From Runella sp. CRIBMP (lineage in GTDB: Bacteria > Bacteroidota > Bacteroidia > Cytophagales > Spirosomataceae): a stretch of 64,000 nucleotides of DNA. Where the stretch lies: positions 62,001-126,000 of the forward strand of contig NZ_JAAAKZ010000013.1 of NCBI RefSeq assembly GCF_009905605.1, read 5' to 3'. The notes beneath the pieces were generated by a model. That model was not told the DNA's origin and ran no database searches. It saw only the letters and a list, made by a program, of their open reading frames with translations. Below, one piece after another: positions 46,153 to 54,819 of the stretch (its first letter is position 1; every line of letters starts with the position of its first letter). Made by a program: the position numbers and the translations under genes.

Positions 46153-46623
46153 TTAATCTTTCAAGTCACGCTTGAGTTCGTCGATATTTTTCTGAAAATC
46201 CGATTTAAATTCTTTCCAATCGCGTTTCAAACCTCCTTTAAGCTCGGTAATATCGTTGTCTACGTCCTTCAATCTAGCATCCAATCGGTCCCTTTGCGCC
46301 CGCAAACGAATCTTTTCGGAGTTGCTGGCTTTGTCTATATCGCGGTCTAACTTCTCAATACGGGTTTTTATTTCCATTCTTCTTTCCTCCATCGTCGCCA
46401 AAAACTCCCGCTCTTCCTGCTTGAGTTCGGCCGAAATTTCTTCGCGCTTGGCGGTAGCCTCCTCCTTAGCTTCTGTCAAATCTTCGGTTACTTCGGCGCT
46501 TGCTTCTTGGGCTTCTTTTTGTGCCTCGGTCAATTCTTCTTGGGCATTTTCCTGCTTGCTTTCACAACCCACAAACGCCAATCCCCCAACCAATAGCGCA
46601 ACTGTTATTATGTACTTTTTCAT
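46153..46623 (-). CDS. small lipoprotein with a long charged coiled coil
   Basis: 156 residues from the ATG at 46623 (MKKYIITV); an ATG three codons earlier is also possible. The signal peptide ends in a lipobox (LAFVGCES). The rest is nearly all Glu, Lys, Arg, Asp and Ala in heptad-like order, a single long coiled coil. No enzyme motif is present. Function is unknown; a periplasmic structural or envelope-stress role is plausible. Confidence 0.78.
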   Translation of the reverse strand: MKKYIITVALLVGGLAFVGCESKQENAQEELTEAQKEAQEASAEVTEDLTEAKEEATAKREEISAELKQEEREFLATMEERRMEIKTRIEKLDRDIDKASNSEKIRLRAQRDRLDARLKDVDNDITELKGGLKRDWKEFKSDFQKNIDELKRDLKD

Positions 46624-46856
46624 AGTTTTCAACTTAGATTTTAACGATGATTATTGATATCTTTTGATAGGGTAAAAACTTTGTACCAATCGGTAAATCA
46701 GCTAAAAGAGGGCAAAAGCCAGCCCCAACTTTCTACAAAAAGGGTAATAAACTACCCGACCCAAAAAACAGAAATAGCCCAGTCAGGCATAAGGTAGGTG
46801 GTCCATTTTTTTTATTGTAAACAGGACAATGTATTCCTCCAAAACCGATAAAAGAC

Positions 46857-47117
46857 ATGCAAACACCCTCAAATAACAATTCAAGTGCATCCATCGGAAA
46901 TTCTGCCTCTGACTTGTGGATTCCGGATGCCGAGCAGCCCAACGAGGCCGCCAACGAAGTGTATGATGAACCAAAAAATCCAAGAAATTTAGCGCAGGAA
47001 GCCAAGGACTTTCCAGAATGGTCCATCCTTCAGAACACCCACGATGATGGCCAACCCGACGAGGCACACGACGCATTTTTGACGCCTTCAGGCCGAAGTT
47101 TTATTGACGAAGTATAA
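46857..47117 (+). CDS. small acidic hypothetical protein
   Basis: 86 residues, rich in Asp, Glu, Asn and Pro, with no signal peptide or membrane span. I do not recognise a family. Support for it being real: a normal ATG, a coherent hydrophilic composition ending in TPSGRSFIDEV, no better frame on the other strand, and a 23-bp perfect terminator palindrome beginning 14 bases after its stop. It is probably intrinsically disordered. Confidence 0.55.
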   Translation: MQTPSNNNSSASIGNSASDLWIPDAEQPNEAANEVYDEPKNPRNLAQEAKDFPEWSILQNTHDDGQPDEAHDAFLTPSGRSFIDEV

Positions 47118-47130
47118 AAAAACAGGACAA

Positions 47131-47179
47131 TTATTCATCAAAAAAGGCTTGCCGATGGCAAGCCTTTTTTGATGAATAA
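47131..47179. terminator. bidirectional terminator with a 23-bp perfect stem
   Basis: Arms 47131-47153 and 47157-47179 are exact complements with a 3-nt loop (gat). The middle reads AAAAAAGGCTTGCC on one side and GGCAAGCCTTTTTT on the other, so a T-run follows the GC stem on both strands. It lies between the small plus-strand gene and the end of the minus-strand oxidoreductase gene. Confidence 0.85.
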
Positions 47180-47192
47180 GGTGGCTAAGAAG

Positions 47193-48308
47193 CTAAACGG
47201 GTACTTTCTTACCTCCCGCCGCGATGGATTTATAAATCGCTTCTATCACTTTCATGTCTTTCAACCCTTCTTCGCCCGATATATTGGGCTCAGGTTTTCC
47301 GTTCAGAATACAATCAGCCATGCCGTCCATTTGCCAAGTTTGGTGCATTTTGGTCGTATCCCAGCTCATTTCGCCTTTGTGGGTGCGGCCTTTGATGGGG
47401 CCGTAGCCAAAAGCAGGACCGAGTTCGACAAAGCCCTTCTCGCCAATTACATAAAGGCGTTCAAAATTATTGAAATTATAAGTAGTTGAACAAGAAGCTA
47501 TTACGCCACTCGGAAAGCCCATTTGCCAGGTCACGGTCTCGTCTACTTCCTTAAATTTTACGGGGTCAGTTTTGGCTTCTTCGGCCGAAACCCAAATGGG
47601 TTCTTCACCCGTGGCGTAGCGAGCACCGTTGATACAATAAATACCCACATCCATCAGGGCACCTCCTCCCGCGAGGGCTTTTTTGAGTCGCCATTGATTA
47701 GGATTGCCGCTTTTGAAGCCGTCGTAAGTGTTTACATGCATAATTTTGCCCAATTCACCCGATTCTCGCATCCGTATCAATTCGCGGGTGTAGGGTTCGA
47801 AGTGCAGTCGGTAGCCGATATATAGCTTCACATTTGCTTTTTTACAGGCGGCAATCATCTCTTGGGCCTGTTTTACGCTGACGCTCATGGGTTTTTCGCA
47901 GATGACGTGTTTACCCATTTTAGCGGCCCGAAGGGTATATTCGTGGTGCATTGAATTGGGCAGCGTAATGTAGACCGCGTCGATGTTGGGATTATCTTTG
48001 ATTTTTTCAAAGTCCTTATAATCGTAGAAATTGGCTTTGTCCAAACCGAATTTATCCGACCATTTCCCGACTTTTTCGGGTGTTCCCGTTACTCCTCCCA
48101 CCAACTTGGCTATTTTGCAGTCTTTCATGGCAGTAGCCACCCGCTCTGCATAACTTCCAAGGCCTACCAAGACCACCCGAAGTTGTTTGTCGGCTACAGG
48201 GCTAGTTTCAGGAAGTACGGCGGCCTGTGCTGGGGTCAGTGCAGATACCAAAGGCAGGGTGAGCGCCGAGCCACCAATCTTGAGAAGAAAGTCACGACGA
48301 GATTTCAT
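47193..48308 (-). CDS. Tat-exported Gfo/Idh/MocA family oxidoreductase
   Basis: 371 residues from the ATG at 48308, which gives a Tat signal (SRRDFLLKIGGSALTLPL); the frame runs 27 codons further up but that part is not conserved. The NAD(P) Rossmann motif is VVLVGLGSYAERV, and the active-site Lys lies in EKPMSVS. The sugar-binding domain follows (GGGALMDVGIYCINGARY). These enzymes oxidise sugars or inositols; the Tat signal puts this one in the periplasm with its cofactor already bound. It is divergent from the M14 peptidase. Confidence 0.9.
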   Translation of the reverse strand: MKSRRDFLLKIGGSALTLPLVSALTPAQAAVLPETSPVADKQLRVVLVGLGSYAERVATAMKDCKIAKLVGGVTGTPEKVGKWSDKFGLDKANFYDYKDFEKIKDNPNIDAVYITLPNSMHHEYTLRAAKMGKHVICEKPMSVSVKQAQEMIAACKKANVKLYIGYRLHFEPYTRELIRMRESGELGKIMHVNTYDGFKSGNPNQWRLKKALAGGGALMDVGIYCINGARYATGEEPIWVSAEEAKTDPVKFKEVDETVTWQMGFPSGVIASCSTTYNFNNFERLYVIGEKGFVELGPAFGYGPIKGRTHKGEMSWDTTKMHQTWQMDGMADCILNGKPEPNISGEEGLKDMKVIEAIYKSIAAGGKKVPV

Positions 48309-48405
48309 GAAGTTGTTACAGTTAGTTTCTCTAAAAAGCACCAATACGTCGTTTTCTATGGTTACTACGGCTAAATTTGTCAAATACATTCAAAAGAAGT
48401 TTGTC

Positions 48406-48413
48406 TATCTTTG
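48406..48413 (+). promoter_or_regulatory. minus-7 box of the M14 peptidase gene
   Basis: TATCTTTG (48406-48413) fits TAnnTTTG and lies 44 bases before the ATG at 48458. The nearest TTTG (48376-48379) is 26 bases away, longer than the usual 19-21, so the minus-33 box is unclear. Confidence 0.4.
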
Positions 48414-48457
48414 TTACAAAAGTCCTTAGAATGCCATTTATCTTCAAACAAAACCCA

Positions 48458-50992
48458 ATGAGAAAATTTACGTTCATTTTAGCAGGATTACTCCTGACGC
48501 TTCAATCCTTTGCTCAACTCCAATCTCCCCAACAATTTTTCGGTTTTGCCCCTGGCGAACAAATGGTTCCTACGCATCGGTTGTACCAATACGCCGACCA
48601 TGCCGCCTCTCAGGTTCCTGCCAAGGTGAAAGTGATGTCGTATGGACAAACGTTTGAAAAACGCCCGCTGATGATGGTCGTGGTTAGTTCCGAAGAAAAC
48701 ATGAAGAACTTGGAGCAAATTCGCACCGACCACCTCAAAAGCATTGGAATGTTGGCCGGTCAGCCCACGAGCAAAACCCGCCCAGCAGTGATTTGGATGA
48801 GCTACAACGTACACGGCAACGAAGCCACCAACTCAGCCGCTTTCCCCAAAGTTTTACATGAGCTATTGGCGGGTGGAACCGTATCTGACAAAATCCTAAA
48901 AAATGCCGTTATCATTCTTGCGCCTTGTCTCAATCCTGACGGACACGACCGGTATGTAAACTGGTACAACCAAAAAATAGGCACTTCGCCCAACGCCAAT
49001 ACCTCCGCTTGGGAACACGGCGAGCCGTGGCCAGGTGGTCGCTACAACCACTATTTGTTTGACCCCAACCGCGATTGGGCTTGGCAAACGCAGGAAATCA
49101 TGCAACAGTTGGTTGCCGTATACCACCAATGGATGCCGCACGTTCACGGCGATTTTCACGAAATGGGTCCCAACAGTCCGTATTATTTTGCACCCTCGGC
49201 CAAGCCCTACCACGAAGATATTACCCCTTGGCAACGCGAAATGCAGGATGTAGTCGGAACTTATAACAAACGTTATTTTGACCGCAACAACTGGTTGTAC
49301 TATACCCGCGAGCGCTTCGATTTGTTTTACCCCAGCTACGGCGACACTTGGCCTACCTACAACGGTGCCATTGCGATGACCTACGAACAGGGTGGCGGCG
49401 GCATCGCCGGATTGGCATATGAGCGCACCGAAGAAGGCGACACCTTGCGCCTTACCGACCGCGTAGCCCACGTGGCAGCAGCCAGTATTGCCACCATGGA
49501 AGCCATTGCCGACCGCTCCGCTAAAGTGGTGGATGAATTCATTAAATTTTATGACCGTAACCAAAACAACCCGCTTGGCACTTATAAGTCGTACGTGATA
49601 AAAACCGCTGGTGAAGAAGGCCGCATCAAGGCATTGAAAGAGTTGTTGGACAAAAACCAGATTCGCTACGGATACGCCACCGACTCCAAGTCATTGACTG
49701 GTTATAATTACTTAAATCAAAAAGACGAAGCCTTCAAAACCGACGCGGGCGATTTGGTCATCAGCGCCTATCAGCCTAAATCCAACCTGTTGAAAATATT
49801 ATTTGAAACCAAGCCCAAACTGGAAGACTCGGTGACGTATGACATTACGTCGTGGTGTGTTCCATTGGCATTTGGGGCCAAAACCTACGGTGTTAAAGAG
49901 AAACTTACGCCTGGCGCGCAACCAACCTCCGCAACTCAACCCGCATCGGGCATGGTAAACAAGCCCTACGCATACCTTGTCAATTGGAAGTCAGCCGAAG
50001 ATGCCAAGTTTTTGGCCGCGGTTCTCAAACAAAAAATACGCGTTCGGGCGGCCGAAAAGCCGTTTGAAATTGGCGGCAAAGCTTACGCACAAGGAACGCT
50101 TGTCATTACCCGCGCAGGCAATGAGCAGCTAGGCGAGGCCTTTGACAAAATCATTCGGGCAGAAGCCACCAAACTTGGCATAACCCTCAACGCCACCGAG
50201 GGCGGTGGTGCGACCAAAGGCTCTGATTTTGGTTCTGATTATGTCTTTAACCTAAAAGCAGCTCCGCGCATCGGCCTGATTGCGGGCGAAGGCACCTCAA
50301 TGACCGCCGTGGGTGAGGTGTGGCATTTCTTCGATCAAGAACTCAAATACCCCATCACGCTGATTGATCCCAACAGCCGTTTTACAAGCAGCTTACCGTT
50401 TGCGAAACTGGACGTATTGATTATTCCTACTTCGTTTGGTGCAAATATCCTGCGCGAAAGCCAATTCCCTGTGCTGCGCGAGTGGTTGCGCGGGGGCGGC
50501 AAATTGATTTTGTTAGAAAACGCGACCTCATTGTTGGCCGACAAAGAAGGATTTGGTCTCAAAAACAAAAAAGAGGACGGCAAAAAAATGGACAAAAAAA
50601 CATCGGCCGACTCACTCAAAGTATACGGCAACCGTGAGCGAGAAGCAGTTTCTGACGATACCCCGGGTAGTATTTACCGCATCAAACTTGACAATTCTCA
50701 CCCGCTAGCTTTTGGTTTTCCTGACCATTTCTTTGCTTTGGTCAACAACACTTACAACTACGACTTCCTGAAAGATGGTTGGAACGTGGGGTATTTGAAG
50801 AAAGAAAAAGATAGCTACGTGGCTGGCTTTACGGGCAAAAACGCCAAAGAAAAACTACAAAATGCACTGTTTTACGGCGTAGAAGAAATTGGTCGCGGCA
50901 AGGTGATTTACATGGCCAACGACCCGCTCTTCCGTGGTTTCTGGTACAACGGCAAACTGCTGTTTTCCAACGCGGTATTTATGGTTCCTTAA
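48458..50992 (+). CDS. exported M14 family zinc carboxypeptidase
   Basis: 844 residues from the ATG at 48458, chosen because it opens a clean signal peptide (MRKFTFILAG to QSFAQ). The zinc motif is YNVHGNEATNSAAF (His-x2-Glu), with the third ligand His in PHVHGDFHEMG. The peptidase domain covers about residues 25-360. The remaining 480 residues include a segment ending ILRESQFPVLREWLRGGGKLILLEN that resembles a class I glutamine-amidotransferase-like fold found in such large M14 proteins. It probably degrades peptides outside the cytoplasm. Confidence 0.9.
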   Translation: MRKFTFILAGLLLTLQSFAQLQSPQQFFGFAPGEQMVPTHRLYQYADHAASQVPAKVKVMSYGQTFEKRPLMMVVVSSEENMKNLEQIRTDHLKSIGMLAGQPTSKTRPAVIWMSYNVHGNEATNSAAFPKVLHELLAGGTVSDKILKNAVIILAPCLNPDGHDRYVNWYNQKIGTSPNANTSAWEHGEPWPGGRYNHYLFDPNRDWAWQTQEIMQQLVAVYHQWMPHVHGDFHEMGPNSPYYFAPSAKPYHEDITPWQREMQDVVGTYNKRYFDRNNWLYYTRERFDLFYPSYGDTWPTYNGAIAMTYEQGGGGIAGLAYERTEEGDTLRLTDRVAHVAAASIATMEAIADRSAKVVDEFIKFYDRNQNNPLGTYKSYVIKTAGEEGRIKALKELLDKNQIRYGYATDSKSLTGYNYLNQKDEAFKTDAGDLVISAYQPKSNLLKILFETKPKLEDSVTYDITSWCVPLAFGAKTYGVKEKLTPGAQPTSATQPASGMVNKPYAYLVNWKSAEDAKFLAAVLKQKIRVRAAEKPFEIGGKAYAQGTLVITRAGNEQLGEAFDKIIRAEATKLGITLNATEGGGATKGSDFGSDYVFNLKAAPRIGLIAGEGTSMTAVGEVWHFFDQELKYPITLIDPNSRFTSSLPFAKLDVLIIPTSFGANILRESQFPVLREWLRGGGKLILLENATSLLADKEGFGLKNKKEDGKKMDKKTSADSLKVYGNREREAVSDDTPGSIYRIKLDNSHPLAFGFPDHFFALVNNTYNYDFLKDGWNVGYLKKEKDSYVAGFTGKNAKEKLQNALFYGVEEIGRGKVIYMANDPLFRGFWYNGKLLFSNAVFMVP

Positions 50993-51000
50993 CAAGAACA

Positions 51001-51028
51001 TGGTGCAGGTTTCTCAAAACCTGCACCA
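51001..51028. repeat. 12-bp palindrome after the M14 gene
   Basis: Arms TGGTGCAGGTTT (51001-51012) and AAACCTGCACCA (51017-51028) are perfect complements around a 4-nt loop. It begins 8 bases after the M14 stop and could help end transcription or be a dispersed repeat. Confidence 0.6.
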
Positions 51029-51029
51029 G

Positions 51030-51074
51030 TACAAAGCAAAAGCGCGAGACTGGGTCTCGCGCTTTTGCTTTGTA
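51030..51074. terminator. 21-bp perfect palindrome between convergent genes
   Basis: Arms 51030-51050 and 51054-51074 are exact complements with a 3-nt loop (tgg); the stem contains AAAGCAAAAGCGCGAGAC and its complement. It lies 18 bases before the end of dapA (minus strand) and 37 bases after the end of the M14 gene (plus strand), so it probably ends both transcripts. Confidence 0.7.
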
Positions 51075-51091
51075 TATCAATGTCACAGAGC

Positions 51092-51976
51092 TTACATCAG
51101 CCCTTCTTTTTCCATAATTGCTTTCAGTGTAACCCCCAGTTCGTCTGACGCTTTGACCAACGGCAAACGGACCTCACTGCTGCAAATGCCTTTGATTTCG
51201 AGGCACTTTTTGATTCCTACGGGGTTAGACTCGGCGTACAACGGTGCGTCCATATCCAGAAAACGGTACTGAATCGCGGCGGCTTCTTCCATGCGGCCTT
51301 CGAGGGCGTGCCAGGTCATTTCGGTAAATTCTTTCGGGAATGCATTGGCAATCACCGAAATAACCCCTCTCCAGCCCACGCTCACCATCGGCGTCACGTG
51401 GTTGTCGTCGCCTGATATCAACAAAAAATCTTTCGGACACTCGCTGGCGAGTTCCATGTACTGGTCAAAATTTCCACACGCATCTTTGATACCGATGATG
51501 TTTGGGTGCTTTGCCAATTCTGCGATGGTTTCTACCTTCATGTTGACCACCGTTCGTCCAGGTACATTGTACAGAAAAACGGGCACGGGACTTGCGTCAG
51601 CAATAGCCGTAAAATGTGCAATCAGGCCTTTTTGCGAAGGTTTATTATAGTAAGGACATACCGACAAAACTGCATCGACGCCCGTCAAATCTGTTTGTTT
51701 GAATGTTTCAAGCACTGCGCGGGTATTGTTTCCTCCCAACCCATACACAATGGGAAGCTTTTTAGGGTTGTTTTCCTGCACAAACTTCAACAAATCGAGT
51801 TTTTCCTGTGCGGTGGTGGTCGATGTTTCTCCCGTAGTACCCTGTACCACAAGGTAGTTAACGCCACTATCGCTTACAAAGTGAAGGAGTTTTTGGAGAG
51901 CAGGAAAATCAATATCGTGGTTAGCGTCAAAAGGGGTCACAAGCGCAACGCCTACGCCTAAAAATCTGGTGTCCAT
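51092..51976 (-). CDS. dapA: 4-hydroxy-tetrahydrodipicolinate synthase
   Basis: 294 residues, normal length. The Schiff-base Lys lies in IIGIKDACGN, the Tyr in FLYNVPGRT, and the pyruvate-binding TTGE in VVQGTTGETSTT. The enzyme condenses pyruvate with aspartate semialdehyde in the lysine/diaminopimelate route. A TAnnTTTG box (TACCTTTG on the minus strand, near 52048) precedes it. It follows the class III aminotransferase by 87 bases. Confidence 0.93.
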   Translation of the reverse strand: MDTRFLGVGVALVTPFDANHDIDFPALQKLLHFVSDSGVNYLVVQGTTGETSTTTAQEKLDLLKFVQENNPKKLPIVYGLGGNNTRAVLETFKQTDLTGVDAVLSVCPYYNKPSQKGLIAHFTAIADASPVPVFLYNVPGRTVVNMKVETIAELAKHPNIIGIKDACGNFDQYMELASECPKDFLLISGDDNHVTPMVSVGWRGVISVIANAFPKEFTEMTWHALEGRMEEAAAIQYRFLDMDAPLYAESNPVGIKKCLEIKGICSSEVRLPLVKASDELGVTLKAIMEKEGLM

Positions 51977-52063
51977 TGGGTACTTTTTCCGTTAGTTATT
52001 AATTGAGATTGGTGGAGGTTAAAAATCGGGTCACGACTTTCGCTGCAAAGGTATCAAAATTTG

Positions 52064-53332
52064 TTAATCAATCGCTTCCAAAATTATCGCGCAGGCTTCG
52101 CGAATCTGCGCTTCAGAAATAACCAAAGGCGGCGCCAACCTCATGGAATTATCACAAAATAAGAACCAATCCGTGATAACGCCACTACCACTTTGACTGT
52201 TTTGAATGGCCCGGTCGATGATGGGTTTCAATACATCAAAAGATTCAAACTCCACCGCCAACATCAACCCTCGGCCGCGTATCTCTTTTATCTTGGGATG
52301 AACCAACAATCTTTTTATCAAATCTCCCTTTTCATTAACGCTCCATCCCCGCTTTTCTTCGTTTTCTTGTGTTCCATACAAAACATCCTGTACCACTTCC
52401 AACGTAGCCAACGATGCCGCACAACTCACAGGATGTCCGCCAAAAGTAGTTATATGACCCAAAATCGGATTATTTTTAAAAACCGACATGATTTCTTTGG
52501 ACGAAATAAAGGCTCCGATGGGCATTCCGCCGCCCATGCCCTTAGCGCACAAAAGCACATCAGGCACCACATTGTAGTGTTCAAACGCCCAGAAGGTACC
52601 CGTTCGGCCAAAACCCGTTTGAATTTCATCAAAAATCAGGAGGGTGCCTGTCTCGTCGCAACGTTTTCGGAGGGCTTGGTGGTAGGCTTCGGTGGGTACG
52701 CGCACGCCCGCTTCTCCCGAAATCACCTCAATAATCACCGCTGCCGTACGGGTCGTAATTTTGTCCAAATCTTCCAGCACTCCGTGCCGAATATGACGAA
52801 TATCAGGTAATAAAGGCCGAAAACTCCTCTTAAAAAACTCCGCCCCCGCCAAACTCAACGCGCCCTGCGTACTGCCGTGGTAGGCATTAAAACAGGAAAT
52901 AATTTCGGAACGTCCGGTAAAACGCTTGGCCAACTTCATGGCCCCTTCCACGGCTTCAGTGCCAGAGTTGGTAAAATAGACATTGTCTAATGACCGGAAC
53001 CTTGGCAGGGTTTTGAGCCCTGCCAAGGTTTCAACCAACGCTTCGGCCAGTTTGACCTGCGGGGTTTCGATGTATTCGCCATACACCATCAAATGCAGGT
53101 ATTTATCCAACTGATTATGAATAGCTTCCAATACTTTTGGGTGCCGATGCCCCACGTTGCTGACGGCAATCCCCGAAATCATGTCGATATAGCGTTGGCC
53201 GTTTTGACCGTATAAATAGATTCCCTCGGCCCGTTCGATGTCCAGTGCCAACGGGAAATCGGAGGTTTGGGCGAGGTGATTATAAAAAAGCTGTTGTCGG
53301 TGAGAAAGTGCGTTGGTCATTGAGAATTCCAT
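52064..53332 (-). CDS. class III (PLP) aminotransferase with a palindromic in-frame insertion
   Basis: 422 residues from the ATG at 53332 (another in frame at 53320). PLP-fold blocks are present: YFTNSGTEAVEGAMKLAKRF, NAYHGSTQGALSLAG, IFDEIQTGFGRTG with the catalytic Asp, and the cofactor Lys in LLCAKGMGGGMPIGAF. It is like ArgD, ornithine or 4-aminobutyrate aminotransferases; the substrate is not settled. Between LVE and SLDNVYF there is an extra stretch ETLAGLKTLPRFR, encoded by the palindrome at 52998-53030, where relatives have a short link. The reading frame is kept, so the gene is probably functional. Confidence 0.9.
   Translation of the reverse strand: MEFSMTNALSHRQQLFYNHLAQTSDFPLALDIERAEGIYLYGQNGQRYIDMISGIAVSNVGHRHPKVLEAIHNQLDKYLHLMVYGEYIETPQVKLAEALVETLAGLKTLPRFRSLDNVYFTNSGTEAVEGAMKLAKRFTGRSEIISCFNAYHGSTQGALSLAGAEFFKRSFRPLLPDIRHIRHGVLEDLDKITTRTAAVIIEVISGEAGVRVPTEAYHQALRKRCDETGTLLIFDEIQTGFGRTGTFWAFEHYNVVPDVLLCAKGMGGGMPIGAFISSKEIMSVFKNNPILGHITTFGGHPVSCAASLATLEVVQDVLYGTQENEEKRGWSVNEKGDLIKRLLVHPKIKEIRGRGLMLAVEFESFDVLKPIIDRAIQNSQSGSGVITDWFLFCDNSMRLAPPLVISEAQIREACAIILEAID
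52998..53030. repeat. 13-bp palindrome inside the aminotransferase gene
   Basis: Arms AACCTTGGCAGGG (52998-53010) and CCCTGCCAAGGTT (53018-53030) are perfect complements with a 7-nt loop. Its 33 bases are a multiple of three and encode TLAGLKTLPRF on the minus strand without a stop, at a surface-loop position of the enzyme. Confidence 0.8.
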
Positions 53333-53353
53333 TTTTCAGCTGCAAATATCAAC

Positions 53354-53385
53354 AAAAAACCTTCGACCCAGGCCGAAGGTTTTTT
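53354..53385 (-). terminator. terminator of the second SusC/SusD pair
   Basis: A perfect 12-bp stem (53354-53365 and 53374-53385, 8-nt loop) with AAAAAACCTTCG / CGAAGGTTTTTT arms gives a T-run on the minus strand. It lies 34 bases past the SusD stop and just before the aminotransferase start. Confidence 0.78.
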
Positions 53386-53418
53386 GTTTTTAAGAATAAC
53401 AAAACCGTGGAGCGGTTT

Positions 53419-54792
53419 CTAGTAACCCACGTTTTGTGTCAATTGCTTATTTGCATCTATTTCACGCTGCGGAATCGGGAAAATCAAGCGCGGGCTGTTG
53501 AAGTCCAACGCGCCCACTTTGCCTTTCAAACGCTTAATATCGTGCAATGTGTGACCCTCAAAGGCCAGTTCCAACTTGCGTTCTTTCAAAATATCAGCAA
53601 TGGTCACCTCGGTTAAAGCCGTTGCACCCGCTCTGGCACGAATCGCATTAATATCTGCCAAAGGAGCCGCTCCCACGGTAGTACCAAGGCGGAAATTAGC
53701 TTCGGCACGAATCAAATACATCTCAGCCAAACGCATGATTGGCACATTCCCAAAACGATCTAGGTGCTTTTGGGTATACGTTAAATTGCTTGGGGGAGTG
53801 ACAAAAAATTCTCCTCGGGTATCTCCTGCTCCATAAAGGGCACGGTGAGCGGGCAAAATACGAAAATCGCCGCGACCTGCGGTACCTGGAATTGAGCTTA
53901 TTGCTGTCCCAAAAAACGTATTAAGGCTATTGGCACCATCTTGGGCGGTTACGGTCGTTGAGAAAATATATTCTGCGGGGTTTGCTCCACCGTTTCTCAA
54001 AGATGTATAAAACAAAGAACTGAAAGGAGTCACCAAACGCTGACGACCAGAAGTGATGACGCGATTGGCGGCGTCGCGGGCAGAGGCATAATTTCCCTGC
54101 TGCAAATACACCCGGGCCAACATACCAGCCGCGGCATTTTTGGTGGCATAGATGGTGTTGGAAGCGGGCAATAAATTCTCGGCTTTGGTTAAATCGTCCA
54201 ATACCTGCGCGTACACTTCGGCTACGCTGTTGCGTTTTCTGTAATCAGCATCGGTTACGCTACGCGTTGGCTCAAGCACAAGCGGTACCCCTGCATTGGC
54301 GGCGTTGTCGCCATCGCCCCATGTTTTGGCATAAAGACGTACTAGTTCAAAGTACAAAGCCCCACGGATGAAACGTGCTTCACCTTCAATACGCGCCTTT
54401 TTGGCCTCTTCTACCTTATCCAACGCCGACAATACATTGTTACAACGGTTGATGGCATTGTAAGAGTCAATCCACGTAGTGCTGGCGGTTGAGTTGGCGG
54501 TGGTTAATTGCTTATCAAAAATTTCTAATAAGTTGGCAAAAGTACCGCCAAAACGAATTTCTCCAGCATCACCGTATAAATCGGATACGTACTGAAAAGC
54601 GCCCCCGTACACATCACCATCCTGAATACCGTCGTAGCAACCAATCAGGGTCACTTCAACGTCTTTGGAAGTACTCAAAGCAGCCACATCATCAATACTC
54701 TGAGTGGGTGCTACATCGAGTTTTTGGTCGCAACCGCTCAACAGCGTCATGGCCGCAGCGGTTAAAAAGCTATATTTGAATAGTCTATTCAT
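53419..54792 (-). CDS. SusD/RagB-type nutrient-binding lipoprotein
   Basis: 457 residues. The signal peptide ends in a lipobox (MTLLSGCDQKLDVAP). SusD features are RFIRGALYFELVRLYAKTWGD (TPR-like helix), TRSVTDADYRKRNSVAEVYAQVLDDLTKAE-type segments, ILKERKLELAFEGHTLHDIKR near the C-terminus, and the PIPQREIDANKQLTQN ending. It belongs to the classic SusD family, pairing with the SusC gene 28 bases upstream. The ligand is unknown. Confidence 0.93.
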   Translation of the reverse strand: MNRLFKYSFLTAAAMTLLSGCDQKLDVAPTQSIDDVAALSTSKDVEVTLIGCYDGIQDGDVYGGAFQYVSDLYGDAGEIRFGGTFANLLEIFDKQLTTANSTASTTWIDSYNAINRCNNVLSALDKVEEAKKARIEGEARFIRGALYFELVRLYAKTWGDGDNAANAGVPLVLEPTRSVTDADYRKRNSVAEVYAQVLDDLTKAENLLPASNTIYATKNAAAGMLARVYLQQGNYASARDAANRVITSGRQRLVTPFSSLFYTSLRNGGANPAEYIFSTTVTAQDGANSLNTFFGTAISSIPGTAGRGDFRILPAHRALYGAGDTRGEFFVTPPSNLTYTQKHLDRFGNVPIMRLAEMYLIRAEANFRLGTTVGAAPLADINAIRARAGATALTEVTIADILKERKLELAFEGHTLHDIKRLKGKVGALDFNSPRLIFPIPQREIDANKQLTQNVGY

Positions 54793-54819
54793 TTTCTGAA
54801 AGTCGTTTTAGAGAGGATA

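Noticed and set aside
46733-47026. Minus-strand 97-codon frame opposite the small acidic gene
   Set aside because: No signal, domain or terminator support; the plus-strand frame is followed directly by a strong terminator.
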